Of a stretch of DNA of 23,770 nt, positions 7,025-13,845 are shown in pieces. The stretch comes from Desulfobacteraceae bacterium UBA5852 (GTDB lineage Bacteria > Desulfobacterota > Desulfobacteria > Desulfobacterales > UBA5852). How positions within the stretch are numbered: position 1 is the stretch's first letter; each line of letters begins with the position of its first letter. The notes below the pieces were generated by a model. The model saw only the letters and a list, made by a program, of their open reading frames with translations, did no database searches and had not been told where the DNA came from. The position numbers and the translations under genes were made by a program. The stretch spans positions 1-23,770 of the forward strand of contig DJGG01000213.1 in NCBI GenBank assembly GCA_002432195.1. Direction: 5' to 3'.

Positions 7025-7825
7025 ATGTCGGCGGTCAAGGGCATCGTTTTCGACCTTAAAAAATTTGCCATCCACGATGGACCCGGCATCCGCACCACCG
7101 TCTTCCTGAAAGGCTGCCCCCTGGCCTGTTGGTGGTGCCACAATCCGGAGGGCCAGGCCCCCCGGCCGGAAGCCATGTGCGGCCCGCGCGCCGCCGCCGG
7201 CCCGATGGCCACCGGGGAAACCGTCGGCCGCACGCTTTCCGTTGCCGGTCTCCTGGCGGAAATCGAAAAAGACACCATTTTCTACGACACTTCGGGGGGC
7301 GGGGTGACCTTCTCCGGGGGCGAACCCCTCGCACAACCCGAATTCCTGGGCGCCGCCCTGTCGGCCTGCCGGCAGGCCGGCCTCCACACAGCCCTGGACA
7401 CCTCGGGGTATGCCCCCCGGGACGTGCTGGCGCGCGTGGCCCCGGCAGTCGACCTGTTCCTCTACGATCTCAAACTGATGGACGACCAGCGCCACCGGCG
7501 CTGCACCGGCGTGTCCAACCACCCGATCCTGGAAAACCTCGCCTGGCTGGCCGCCACCGGCCGCACGCTGGCGGTGCGCCTGCCCCTGGTGCCCGGAATC
7601 ACCGACGACGCGGAAAACCTGGGGGCGGCGGCCGATTTCCTCGCCGGCCTGCAACGGGCGCCACGGGTGGACCTCCTGGCCTACCATCGCATCCACAACG
7701 ACAAGTACCGGCGCCTGGGGCGCGCCAACCCCATGGGCGACACCGCGCCTCCCGGGGCGGCGGCCTTGGAGGCTGCCCGGGCGATCTTTGCCGCCCGGGG
7801 ACTGCCGGTATCCATCGGAGGCTGA
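7025..7825 (+). CDS. Glycyl radical enzyme activase (radical SAM), HypE-like
   Basis: A 266-residue radical SAM enzyme that would put the glycyl radical on the enzyme encoded next. DGPGIRTTVFLKGCPLAC carries the signature; Cys31-x3-Cys35-x2-Cys38 (CPLACWWC) bind the SAM [4Fe-4S] cluster; TFSGGEP at 96-101 is the SAM glycine motif; DLFLYDLKLMD and RLPLVPGITD are the usual later activase motifs. Many activases of dehydratase-type glycyl radical enzymes have a ferredoxin-like insert with extra cysteines after the first motif. Here the corresponding segment (about 43-75) has a single Cys, so it is a short, PflA-like form. Three bases separate its stop from the next start, and GGAGG for the next gene lies within its last codons, so the pair is one operon. 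Confidence 0.94.
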   Translation: MSAVKGIVFDLKKFAIHDGPGIRTTVFLKGCPLACWWCHNPEGQAPRPEAMCGPRAAAGPMATGETVGRTLSVAGLLAEIEKDTIFYDTSGGGVTFSGGEPLAQPEFLGAALSACRQAGLHTALDTSGYAPRDVLARVAPAVDLFLYDLKLMDDQRHRRCTGVSNHPILENLAWLAATGRTLAVRLPLVPGITDDAENLGAAADFLAGLQRAPRVDLLAYHRIHNDKYRRLGRANPMGDTAPPGAAALEAARAIFAARGLPVSIGG

Positions 7826-7828
7826 CCC

Positions 7829-10192
7829 ATGACCCCACGCATCCGCCGCCTGCGGCGCCAAAGCCTGGAGGCCCCGGCATCCCTGTCGGCGGAGCGGGCC
7901 TTGCTGGTGACCGACTACCTGCAGCGCCTCGCAAGCGCCGGCGACCCCGTCGTCGTGCAGCGGGCCAAACTCTTCCGCCACATCCTGGCGGAGAAGGCCC
8001 TCCACATCGGCCCCGGGGAGCTCATCGTGGGGGAGCGCGGTCCCGCCCCCAAGGCCGTGCCCACCTTCCCGGAGATCTGCCTCCACAGCCCGGAGGACCT
8101 GGCCCTGCTCCACGAGCGACCCAAGGTAACCTACCGCTCCGACGACGATCTGCGCCGGGCCTACCGCGAGCGGATCATTCCCTTCTGGCAGGGCCGCAGC
8201 ATGCGGGAGAAGATATTCGCGGCCGTGGACGCCGATTGGCGCGCGGCCTACGAGGCCGGGGTCTTCACCGAATTCATGGAACAGCGGGCCCCGGGGCACA
8301 CCGTCCTGGGGGACATCATCTACCGCCGGGGCCTCGACGACCTGCGGGGGGAGATCGCCGCGGCCATCGCGGCCCTGGACTTCTTCGACGACCCCCTGGC
8401 GCTGGACCGCCGGGACCAGCTCGCGGCCATGGACATCGCCGCCGGGGCCCTCATCGCCTACGCCCGGCGCCACGCGGTGCACCTGGAGAAGCTGGCCGCG
8501 GGGGAACCCGACGCCCGGCGGGCGGAGGAACTGGCCGCCCTGGCGGGCATCTGCCGCCGGGTGCCGGCGGCGGCCCCCGCCACTTTCTGGGAAGCCCTCC
8601 AGTACTACTGGTTCGTCCACGTGGGCGTGATCACCGAGCTCAACCCCTGGGACGCCTTCAACCCCGGCCGCCTGGACCAGCATCTCCTGCCGTTCTACCG
8701 GCGCGACCTGGCGGCGGGACGCCTCACCGCGCCCCAGGCCCGGGAACTGCTCCAGGCCTTCTGGATCAAGTTCAACAACCACCCGGCGCCCCCCAAGGTG
8801 GGCGTCACCGCCAAGGAGAGCAACACCTACGTGGATTTCGCCCTCATCAACCTCGGGGGCGTAACCGCGCAGGGCCGGGATGCGGTCAACGAGCTCACCT
8901 ACCTGCTGCTGGAGGTGGTGGAAGAGATGCGCCTGCTGCAGCCCAGCAGCATGATCCAGCTCAGCCGCAAGAACCCGGACCGCTTCCTGCGGCGCGCCCT
9001 GGAGATCGTGCGCACGGGCTATGGCCAGCCGTCCATCTTCAACACCGAGGCCATCGTCCAGGAGCTCGTGCGCCAGGGAAAATCCGTGGAGGACGCCCGC
9101 TGCGGCGGGGCCAGCGGCTGCGTGGAGAGCGGGGCCTTCGGACGCGAGGCCTACATCCTGACGGGCTATTTCAGCCTGCCCAAGATCCTGGAGGTCACCC
9201 TGCACAACGGTATCGACCCCCGCACGGGCCGTCGGGTGGGACCCGCCACCGGGGCGGCGGCCGACTGGACCCGCTTCGAGGAGCTGATGGAGGCCTTTGC
9301 CCGGCAGGTGCGGCATTTCGCGGACGTGAAGATCAAGGGCAACAACATCATCGAGCGCCTTTACGCCCGCCACATGCCGGTGCCCTTCATGTCCCTGTTC
9401 ATCGAGGATTGCATCGCCACGGGGCGGGACTACACCGCCGGGGGCGCGCGCTACAACACCTCCTACATCCAGGGGGTGGGGCTGGGCACGGTGACCGACA
9501 GCCTCTCCGCCATCCGGTTCAATGTCTTCGAGCGCCGTCTGTTCGACATGCCCCGGCTGCTGGAGCTTCTTGCCACCGACTATCACGGCGCGGAAGCCCT
9601 CCGGCGCCGGATTCTGGAAGAAACCCCCCGCTACGGCAACGACGACGAGGCGGCCGACGCCCTCCTGGCCGCGGTCTTCGAAATCTATTACGCCGCGGTG
9701 GACGGCCGGCCCAACACGCGGGGCGGCGCGCACCGCATCAATCTCCTGCCCACCACGGTGCACATCTACTTCGGCAGTGTCACGGGCGCCACCCCCGACG
9801 GCCGCAAGGCCGGCGCCCCGCTGTCGGAAGGCATCTCACCGGTGCAGGGCGCGGATCGCCGCGGACCCACGGCCGTTCTGCGCTCGGCCGCCAAGATCGA
9901 CCATATCCGCACGGGGGGCACGCTGCTCAACCAGAAGTTCATCCCCCAGATCTTCGAGGACGAGGCGGGCCTTCAGGGGCTGGTGGGGCTGGTACGGTCG
10001 TATTTCCGGATGGACGGGCACCACATCCAGTTCAACGTGGTGGACGCCGCGACTCTGCGGCGGGCCCAGGAGGACCCCGACAGCCATCGCGACCTGATCG
10101 TGCGGGTGGCCGGCTACAGCGACTATTTCGTGGACCTCACCCCGGAACTGCAGGAGGAAATCATCCAGCGCACGGCCCACGAGGCTTTTTGA
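7829..10192 (+). CDS. hypD: Glycyl radical enzyme, trans-4-hydroxy-L-proline dehydratase (HypD) type
   Basis: A full-length 787-residue pyruvate-formate-lyase-like enzyme. Thiyl Cys431 is in SGCVES, Glu433 follows as the general base, and Gly762 is in the C-terminal glycyl loop RVAGYSDYF. Compared with my memory of C. difficile HypD, the residues reported to bind hydroxyproline are all present at a constant offset of three: Phe149, His157, Asp275, Ser331, Phe337, Cys431, Glu433, Tyr447, Thr642, Gly762. Blocks such as EFMEQRAPGHTV, GRLDQH and TELNPWDAF match too. HypD removes water from trans-4-hydroxy-L-proline to give (S)-pyrroline-5-carboxylate. A related ring-opening hydroxyproline lyase (HplG type) shares much of the pocket and cannot be excluded. 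GGAGG precedes the ATG. It is cytoplasmic and oxygen-sensitive. No proC is nearby. Confidence 0.88.
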   Translation: MTPRIRRLRRQSLEAPASLSAERALLVTDYLQRLASAGDPVVVQRAKLFRHILAEKALHIGPGELIVGERGPAPKAVPTFPEICLHSPEDLALLHERPKVTYRSDDDLRRAYRERIIPFWQGRSMREKIFAAVDADWRAAYEAGVFTEFMEQRAPGHTVLGDIIYRRGLDDLRGEIAAAIAALDFFDDPLALDRRDQLAAMDIAAGALIAYARRHAVHLEKLAAGEPDARRAEELAALAGICRRVPAAAPATFWEALQYYWFVHVGVITELNPWDAFNPGRLDQHLLPFYRRDLAAGRLTAPQARELLQAFWIKFNNHPAPPKVGVTAKESNTYVDFALINLGGVTAQGRDAVNELTYLLLEVVEEMRLLQPSSMIQLSRKNPDRFLRRALEIVRTGYGQPSIFNTEAIVQELVRQGKSVEDARCGGASGCVESGAFGREAYILTGYFSLPKILEVTLHNGIDPRTGRRVGPATGAAADWTRFEELMEAFARQVRHFADVKIKGNNIIERLYARHMPVPFMSLFIEDCIATGRDYTAGGARYNTSYIQGVGLGTVTDSLSAIRFNVFERRLFDMPRLLELLATDYHGAEALRRRILEETPRYGNDDEAADALLAAVFEIYYAAVDGRPNTRGGAHRINLLPTTVHIYFGSVTGATPDGRKAGAPLSEGISPVQGADRRGPTAVLRSAAKIDHIRTGGTLLNQKFIPQIFEDEAGLQGLVGLVRSYFRMDGHHIQFNVVDAATLRRAQEDPDSHRDLIVRVAGYSDYFVDLTPELQEEIIQRTAHEAF

Positions 10193-10194
10193 AG

Positions 10195-10230
10195 GGGATT
10201 CGAGATTTCCAATTTGAAATTTCAAATCCC
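10195..10230 (+). terminator. A+T-rich intrinsic terminator after the glycyl radical gene
   Basis: A 15-base stem (GGGATT, mismatch, GA, G-T wobble, ATTTC paired with GAAAT...AATCCC) closes on a six-base loop CAATTT, and TTTT follows at 10231-10234. It starts three bases after the stop of the glycyl radical gene and ends at the stop of the convergent lipoprotein gene. Its base composition is strikingly unlike the surroundings. Confidence 0.8.
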
Positions 10231-10233
10231 TTT

Positions 10234-11172
10234 TCACGGGGCGGCCCCCTCCAACTCCTTTAGGGTCTCCCGGTGGCGCCCCTCCAGCGGCCCCCCCAGG
10301 GCCACGGCCCGCCGTGCGGCGGCCAGGGCCTCAGGACCGCGGCCCAGGCGCCCGTAAACGTGAGCCAGGTTGTTGTGCGCCGAAGCCGCAGACGGGTGGT
10401 GGCGCACCGCCGCCTCGAAGGCCGTCGCGGCCGCCTCCAGGCGCCCCTGGGCGTAAAGGGTGTTTCCCAGGCCCATCCAGGCTCCCAGGCTCGCCGGCCA
10501 GCGTTCCAGTGCCGTTTGGTACCCCCGCGCCGCCGCACCCCAGCGGCCGGCGGCCTCCAATCCCGCCAGCGCCCTTACCCACCCGTCTTCCGTGACATGC
10601 GCCGGCAGGCGCTCCGGCGGCAGAACCAGCAGCCCCCATGAGCCGCTGCGGCCCCAGAGGGCGTTGAACCCCCGCAGGGATCGCTTCGCGGGAGCCACCC
10701 GGCCATCGTGAAACCAGAGGGTTTCCGCATTCAGGTCGTAGCCCACCCCCACGGCGTAATGCCAGCGGGCCAGGCCCGGCAGCCCCCGGTTCTCCAAGAC
10801 CATCACCGGGTGACCGGCGGCGATCTCCGCGAGGAGGTCCTCGATGCGGTTCACGGGATAGGGCACCCGGGCGTGGCGCCGCACGGCAGCGACCATGGCG
10901 GTGGTCAGGGTGCCCCGACGGGCGGGGGTCAGCAGCTCGTCGACCAGGCTCTCCGGTGCCGCGGGCAGGCCCCCCCAGGCCAGCAGCATGGCCAGGGCGG
11001 CCGGGCCGCAATGGTATTCGGTCTGCAGGTGGATGGGGACCCCATCCACCTGCCGGCGGGCGGGGATGGCTCCCGCCAGGTCCCCCGGTGCGATGGCCTG
11101 GCCGCCGAACAGAGCACAACCCGTCAGCCAGGCCAGCGCCCCGACCAGCGCCAGGGCCCGCCCATAGGCCAA
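10234..11172 (-). CDS. PA2778-family C39-like cysteine peptidase lipoprotein with C-terminal TPRs
   Basis: From TTG 11172 it is 312 residues; this start is chosen because an AAAGGG lies upstream and it gives a standard lipoprotein signal (AYGRALALVGALAWLTGC, lipobox LTGC, Cys19). A TTG at 11208 would overlap the upstream gene and has no ribosome-binding site. Residues 45-185 form a C39-like papain fold: Gln50 and Cys55 in QTEYHCGPAAL, His138 in RWHYAVGVGYD, Asp156 in WFHDGR. Residues about 197-295 hold TPR repeats (GAWMGLGNTLYAQGRLEAA, SAHNNLAHVYGRLGRGPEA). This is the PA2778 architecture; its substrate is unknown, and it should be membrane-anchored outside the cytoplasm. It follows the PA2779-like gene by 16 bases, the conserved pairing. 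Confidence 0.9.
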   Translation of the reverse strand: MAYGRALALVGALAWLTGCALFGGQAIAPGDLAGAIPARRQVDGVPIHLQTEYHCGPAALAMLLAWGGLPAAPESLVDELLTPARRGTLTTAMVAAVRRHARVPYPVNRIEDLLAEIAAGHPVMVLENRGLPGLARWHYAVGVGYDLNAETLWFHDGRVAPAKRSLRGFNALWGRSGSWGLLVLPPERLPAHVTEDGWVRALAGLEAAGRWGAAARGYQTALERWPASLGAWMGLGNTLYAQGRLEAAATAFEAAVRHHPSAASAHNNLAHVYGRLGRGPEALAAARRAVALGGPLEGRHRETLKELEGAAP

Positions 11173-11188
11173 CCGCTGGCCGACCCTT

Positions 11189-11602
11189 TCAGCGGGGATG
11201 GCGCACAAAGGGGAAAACGCGCGTATAGCCGAGGATGTCCGTCACCAGCAGGACCAGGAAAACCACCAGCCCTATCCCCAGGACGACCCCCAGGCTGGAG
11301 CCGCCGGCGGGCAGTGCCTCCAGGCGGCCGGCCACCTGGGCCAACTCCTCGTCGCTCAAGGCTTCCGCCCGTGCCCGGGCTTCCGCGGGGTCGACACCCA
11401 AGGCGGTCATTTCCCGCTGGATGTCCGCACGGTCGATCAGGGCCAACAGGCGCGCCCGGCTGTCCGGCGCTGCGGAAGCCCCCAGGGCCTCCCCGGTGGT
11501 GACCATGGCGGCACGGGCGGCCGGGACCAGGGTGTGGGTGCACAACATCAGCACCGCCAGCACCAGGGCGGTGGCTCTCACCAGCTTGATGGGATGTGCC
11601 AT
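11189..11602 (-). CDS. PA2779-family membrane protein
   Basis: A 137-residue protein from ATG 11602. It has an N-terminal signal or anchor (about 8-32, ending LVPAARAAM), a soluble middle rich in Ala and Arg with ALGVDPAEARARAEALSDEELAQVAGRLEALPAGG, and a C-terminal transmembrane helix (about 105-127, LGVVLGIGLVVFLVLLVTDILGYTRVF). This is the layout of the PA2779 family, which is found next to PA2778-type peptidases; the middle segment with its conserved Asp-Pro-x-Glu-Ala pattern is the likely contact. Function is unknown. Upstream, cutA ends 27 bases before it on the same strand, so cutA > PA2779 > PA2778 may be one transcript. Confidence 0.88.
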   Translation of the reverse strand: MAHPIKLVRATALVLAVLMLCTHTLVPAARAAMVTTGEALGASAAPDSRARLLALIDRADIQREMTALGVDPAEARARAEALSDEELAQVAGRLEALPAGGSSLGVVLGIGLVVFLVLLVTDILGYTRVFPFVRHPR

Positions 11603-11629
11603 GGTTTGTTCCTCCTGATGACGTCCATC

Positions 11630-11983
11630 TTAGTCGAATGAGGCGGAACCTGCATCCGAAGCCGGCGGGGGCGCCACACCGGCCGCCACCCACTCCAGGA
11701 AGGGGGGATGCCCCTGCTCCACGGGGATGCTCAACACGCAGGGGCAGGTGTAGGAGTGCAGGGCCTGCACCTGGGCAATGAGCTCCGGCACCTTGGCGGC
11801 CGTAGTCTTGGCGATGAGCACCGCCTCGCGGGCGTCCTGCAAGGCCCCGTCCCAGATGTAGAGGCTGTTCATGTTCTCCAGGATGTTGACGCAGGCCGCC
11901 AGCCGGCGGCGGACCAGCTCGGAGCCGATGGCACGGGCTTCCTCCGCGCTGCCGGCCGTCATGTAGACCAGGTGAATGTCCAA
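11630..11983 (-). CDS. cutA: Divalent-cation tolerance protein CutA
   Basis: A 117-residue protein from TTG 11983, chosen because a strong AGGAGGAGGAG lies directly upstream and the first residues (DIHLVYMTAGSAEEA) align with CutA N-termini. Family motifs are clear: RRLAACVNI, NSLYIWDGALQDAREAVLIAKTT, SYTCPCVLSIPVEQGHPPFLEWV. CutA forms stable trimers of the PII-like ferredoxin fold and is linked to copper tolerance in E. coli, although its biochemical role is still uncertain. The C-terminal tail (APPPASDAGSASFD) is longer than in E. coli and looks disordered. First gene of the cutA > PA2779 > PA2778 run; a promoter candidate is at 12072-12100. Confidence 0.95.
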   Translation of the reverse strand: MDIHLVYMTAGSAEEARAIGSELVRRRLAACVNILENMNSLYIWDGALQDAREAVLIAKTTAAKVPELIAQVQALHSYTCPCVLSIPVEQGHPPFLEWVAAGVAPPPASDAGSASFD

Positions 11984-12071
11984 AGCTCCTCCTCCTCGAT
12001 CTCGGGCCGCCGGCGGGCCGGCGCGGCGTTCCCTCGGCGCCCCGGCGAACGAGCGGCCGATTACCTCCGAG

Positions 12072-12100
12072 TTTTTAAGTCTTCCAGGATGCTTTGTAAA
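12072..12100 (-). promoter_or_regulatory. Sigma-70 promoter candidate for cutA operon
   Basis: On the minus strand TTTACA (five of six), 17-base spacer, TAAAAA (four of six), in an otherwise GC-rich gap. Predicted leader to the cutA TTG is about 80 bases. Confidence 0.55.
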
Positions 12101-12166
12101 GACGGGCACCGCGCGGCAAGCGGAACCGCGGCCCCCCGCCGCAACGGGCACGCAGCGGGGCACCCC

Positions 12167-12949
12167 TCACCGGGGCGCTACCACCGGCAAGCCCCGGAGA
12201 AAATCGCGGACGGCCCCATTGAATGCCTCGGGCCGCTCCACGGGGAGAAGATGACCGGCCTCCGGAATGCTCACCAGCCGCGCGCCGGCAATGTGCGCGG
12301 CAAGATAGGCGCCGTATTTGGGCGGGGTCAGGCGGTCATCGGCCGCCGTGATCACCAGCACCGGACACTGGATCGCCGGCAGCCGGCCCATGACGTCGAA
12401 TCGGTCGCACGCGCGGAAATCCCCGGCCGTGACCCGGGGGCCGCAGGCCCGGGCAGCGGCCGCGACGGCCGCCAGGCATTGGGGGTCGGTGGACGGCGAG
12501 GCCCCCACGCCGGGCAGGCCCTTCACGAACCCCTCGAAATCACTGGCCAGGGTTTCGAAAATGGAGGCGTGGACCCGCAGGCGGGCTCCCGTGCCCACCA
12601 GGACCCCTCCGGCCAGCGGGAGGCCGCCGGCCAAAAGGAGCTCCAGGGCCACAGCGCCTCCCAGGCTGAGGCCGCAGACCACCGGCGCGGGCGGCGCCAG
12701 ATCCCCCAGAAAATCGGCCAGCGCCCGGGCATAGCCGGAAACCGAGTCCAGCGCCGCTCCCCCGCTGGCGCCGTGGCCGGGCAGGTCCACGGCCACCACG
12801 TTGAACTCCGCCGAGAGCCCGTCGACCTGCGCGTCCCAGAGGGTGTGGTCGCCACCCGCGCCGTGGATGCAAACCAGGGTAGGCCGCCCGCCCGCCGGGG
12901 GCCAGGGAGCGGCGCGGAAGGCCAGGGGATCGATGCGCTGCAAGACCAT
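12167..12949 (-). CDS. Alpha/beta hydrolase
   Basis: A 260-residue protein from ATG 12949, with AAGGAG six bases upstream. It has the HGAGGD oxyanion motif at 29-34, the DLPGHGAS segment at 55-62, the nucleophile elbow GLSLGG with Ser95, Asp205 in TAADDRLTP and His233 in EAGHLLPVERPEAF. This is the canonical triad of the AB_hydrolase_1/6 group (carboxylesterases, C-C bond hydrolases such as MhpC, pimeloyl-ester esterases). A lid of about 80 residues lies between strands six and seven. Substrate cannot be told. It is divergent from a MarR regulator, separated by about 40 bases that include a palindrome, so it is probably the regulated target. Confidence 0.92.
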   Translation of the reverse strand: MVLQRIDPLAFRAAPWPPAGGRPTLVCIHGAGGDHTLWDAQVDGLSAEFNVVAVDLPGHGASGGAALDSVSGYARALADFLGDLAPPAPVVCGLSLGGAVALELLLAGGLPLAGGVLVGTGARLRVHASIFETLASDFEGFVKGLPGVGASPSTDPQCLAAVAAAARACGPRVTAGDFRACDRFDVMGRLPAIQCPVLVITAADDRLTPPKYGAYLAAHIAGARLVSIPEAGHLLPVERPEAFNGAVRDFLRGLPVVAPR

Positions 12950-12962
12950 GGGGTCTCCTTGT

Positions 12963-12974
12963 CTTGACATCAAG
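12963..12974. promoter_or_regulatory. Candidate MarR operator, perfect palindrome
   Basis: CTTGACATCAAG is an inverted repeat of five-base arms around two bases. It overlaps the -35 of the marR promoter and lies 14 bases upstream of the divergent hydrolase ATG, so binding could block both. Short palindromes of this kind are typical of MarR sites. Confidence 0.6.
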
Positions 12975-12992
12975 CCAAAGGCGGCCTAGTGT
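12964..12992 (+). promoter_or_regulatory. Promoter of the marR-type gene, probably leaderless transcript
   Basis: TTGACA (perfect), 17-base spacer, TAGTGT. The -10 ends five bases before ATG 12998, so transcription should begin at or next to the A of the ATG. Confidence 0.65.
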
Positions 12993-12997
12993 CGCGC

Positions 12998-13444
12998 ATG
13001 GACACGGGGGCGCGCATCGGTCTGATCCTATGGAAAGCCTACAAGGCGGTGGAAGCCGTGGAACGCGGCAGCATCGCCGGCAGCGGTCTGGGCCTCACGG
13101 ACTGCGCCGTGCTGGAGGTCCTGCGCCACAAGGGTCCGCAGCCCGTCAACGCCATCGGCCGCAAGGTCCTGCTGACCAGCGGCTCCATTACCAGCGCGAT
13201 CAGCCGACTGGAAAAGCGGGGCCTGGTAGCCCGCCGGCGGGATGTGGACGACGCCCGCGTCTTCTGGGTGGATCTCACCGCCACCGGACGGGACCTCATC
13301 GCCAGGACTTTCGACCACCACGCCGCCAACCTGGAATCCGTGGCCCAGGCCTTGACCCCCGGGGAACGCACCGATCTGGTACGGCTGCTCAAGAAACTGG
13401 GCCGCCAGGCCGAACGGGTGGCCGGAGGCAGGCCCGGTTCCTGA
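12998..13444 (+). CDS. MarR-family transcriptional regulator
   Basis: A 148-residue winged-helix regulator from ATG 12998; GTG 12989 in frame would add three residues but lies inside the predicted -10. The DNA-binding core runs from about residue 35 to 105: LTDCAVLEVLRHKGPQPVNAIGRKVLLTSGSITSAISRLEKRGLV is the helix-turn-helix and RRRDVDDARVFWVDLTATGRDL is the wing with the conserved Asp-x-Arg. Helices at both ends would form the dimer. MarR proteins usually repress a divergent gene and themselves and release DNA on binding a phenolic ligand or on Cys oxidation; the few cysteines (one in LTDCAV) could be sensory, but this is speculative. The likely target is the hydrolase at 12167-12949. Confidence 0.94.
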   Translation: MDTGARIGLILWKAYKAVEAVERGSIAGSGLGLTDCAVLEVLRHKGPQPVNAIGRKVLLTSGSITSAISRLEKRGLVARRRDVDDARVFWVDLTATGRDLIARTFDHHAANLESVAQALTPGERTDLVRLLKKLGRQAERVAGGRPGS

Positions 13445-13500
13445 CATGGCTCCCGCGGCCCGCAGGTGAGTTCAGGCGCCGGGGGGCGTCGGCCCGCGCG

Positions 13501-13824
13501 TCAGAGGTTCTGCATGCTGCGCAGGCCGACACCCTCGGCCTTGATGCGGATGGTTCCCGGCGGCGCCTCGCCGATCTCCACCGTGAAGGTATCGAAGATC
13601 CCCCCCAGGAGGATATCCACGCGGCGGCTGCGCTCCACGAATATGCCCTGCTTGTCGAAGAAAATATCCCCCCGGGCATCCCGCTCGAGAACCACGCAGA
13701 AAAAGTCCCGCTGGCCCCGGGTGACGGCGAACCGGTCCCCCGGTTGGAAGTCCGTTCCCTCCAGTTGATCGCGCGGGATCAGGATTCCCTTGCGCTGGGC
13801 ATCGTGCACGGCCGTTCGTTTCAT
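13501..13824 (-). CDS. Small protein of unknown function, AbrB-like N-terminus possible
   Basis: A 107-residue protein from ATG 13824. I do not recognise the family. The first half, KGILIPRDQLEGTDFQPGDRFAVTRGQRDFFCVVLE, resembles the swapped-hairpin beta pattern of SpoVT/AbrB domains (promote-use residues, a PGD turn, then alternating strands), but it is not a clear match. The second half is a run of beta strands (GDIFFDKQGIFVERSRRVDILLGGIFDTFTVEIG). No signal peptide or membrane segment. It begins 21 bases after the stop of the OmpA-type lipoprotein gene on the same strand, so the two are probably one transcript. Confidence 0.7.
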   Translation of the reverse strand: MKRTAVHDAQRKGILIPRDQLEGTDFQPGDRFAVTRGQRDFFCVVLERDARGDIFFDKQGIFVERSRRVDILLGGIFDTFTVEIGEAPPGTIRIKAEGVGLRSMQNL

Positions 13825-13845
13825 GGCGCCTTCGGCATCCCCTGG

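Noticed and set aside
6692..9763. A very long minus-strand open frame (over 1000 codons) opposite the glycyl radical genes
   Set aside because: Its translation is Gly/Ala/Val/His/Gln-rich without any domain, and the plus strand carries two clear enzymes; it is a by-product of high G+C.
7129..10263. A plus-strand open frame of over 1000 codons in another phase across the activase and glycyl radical genes
   Set aside because: It is Pro/Arg/Gly-rich, has no motif and overlaps proven reading frames; it is a shadow.
12120..12185. GC-rich stem spanning the hydrolase stop codon, as terminator
   Set aside because: GCGCCCC/GGGGTGC can pair, but it overlaps the stop codon and no T-run follows on the minus strand.
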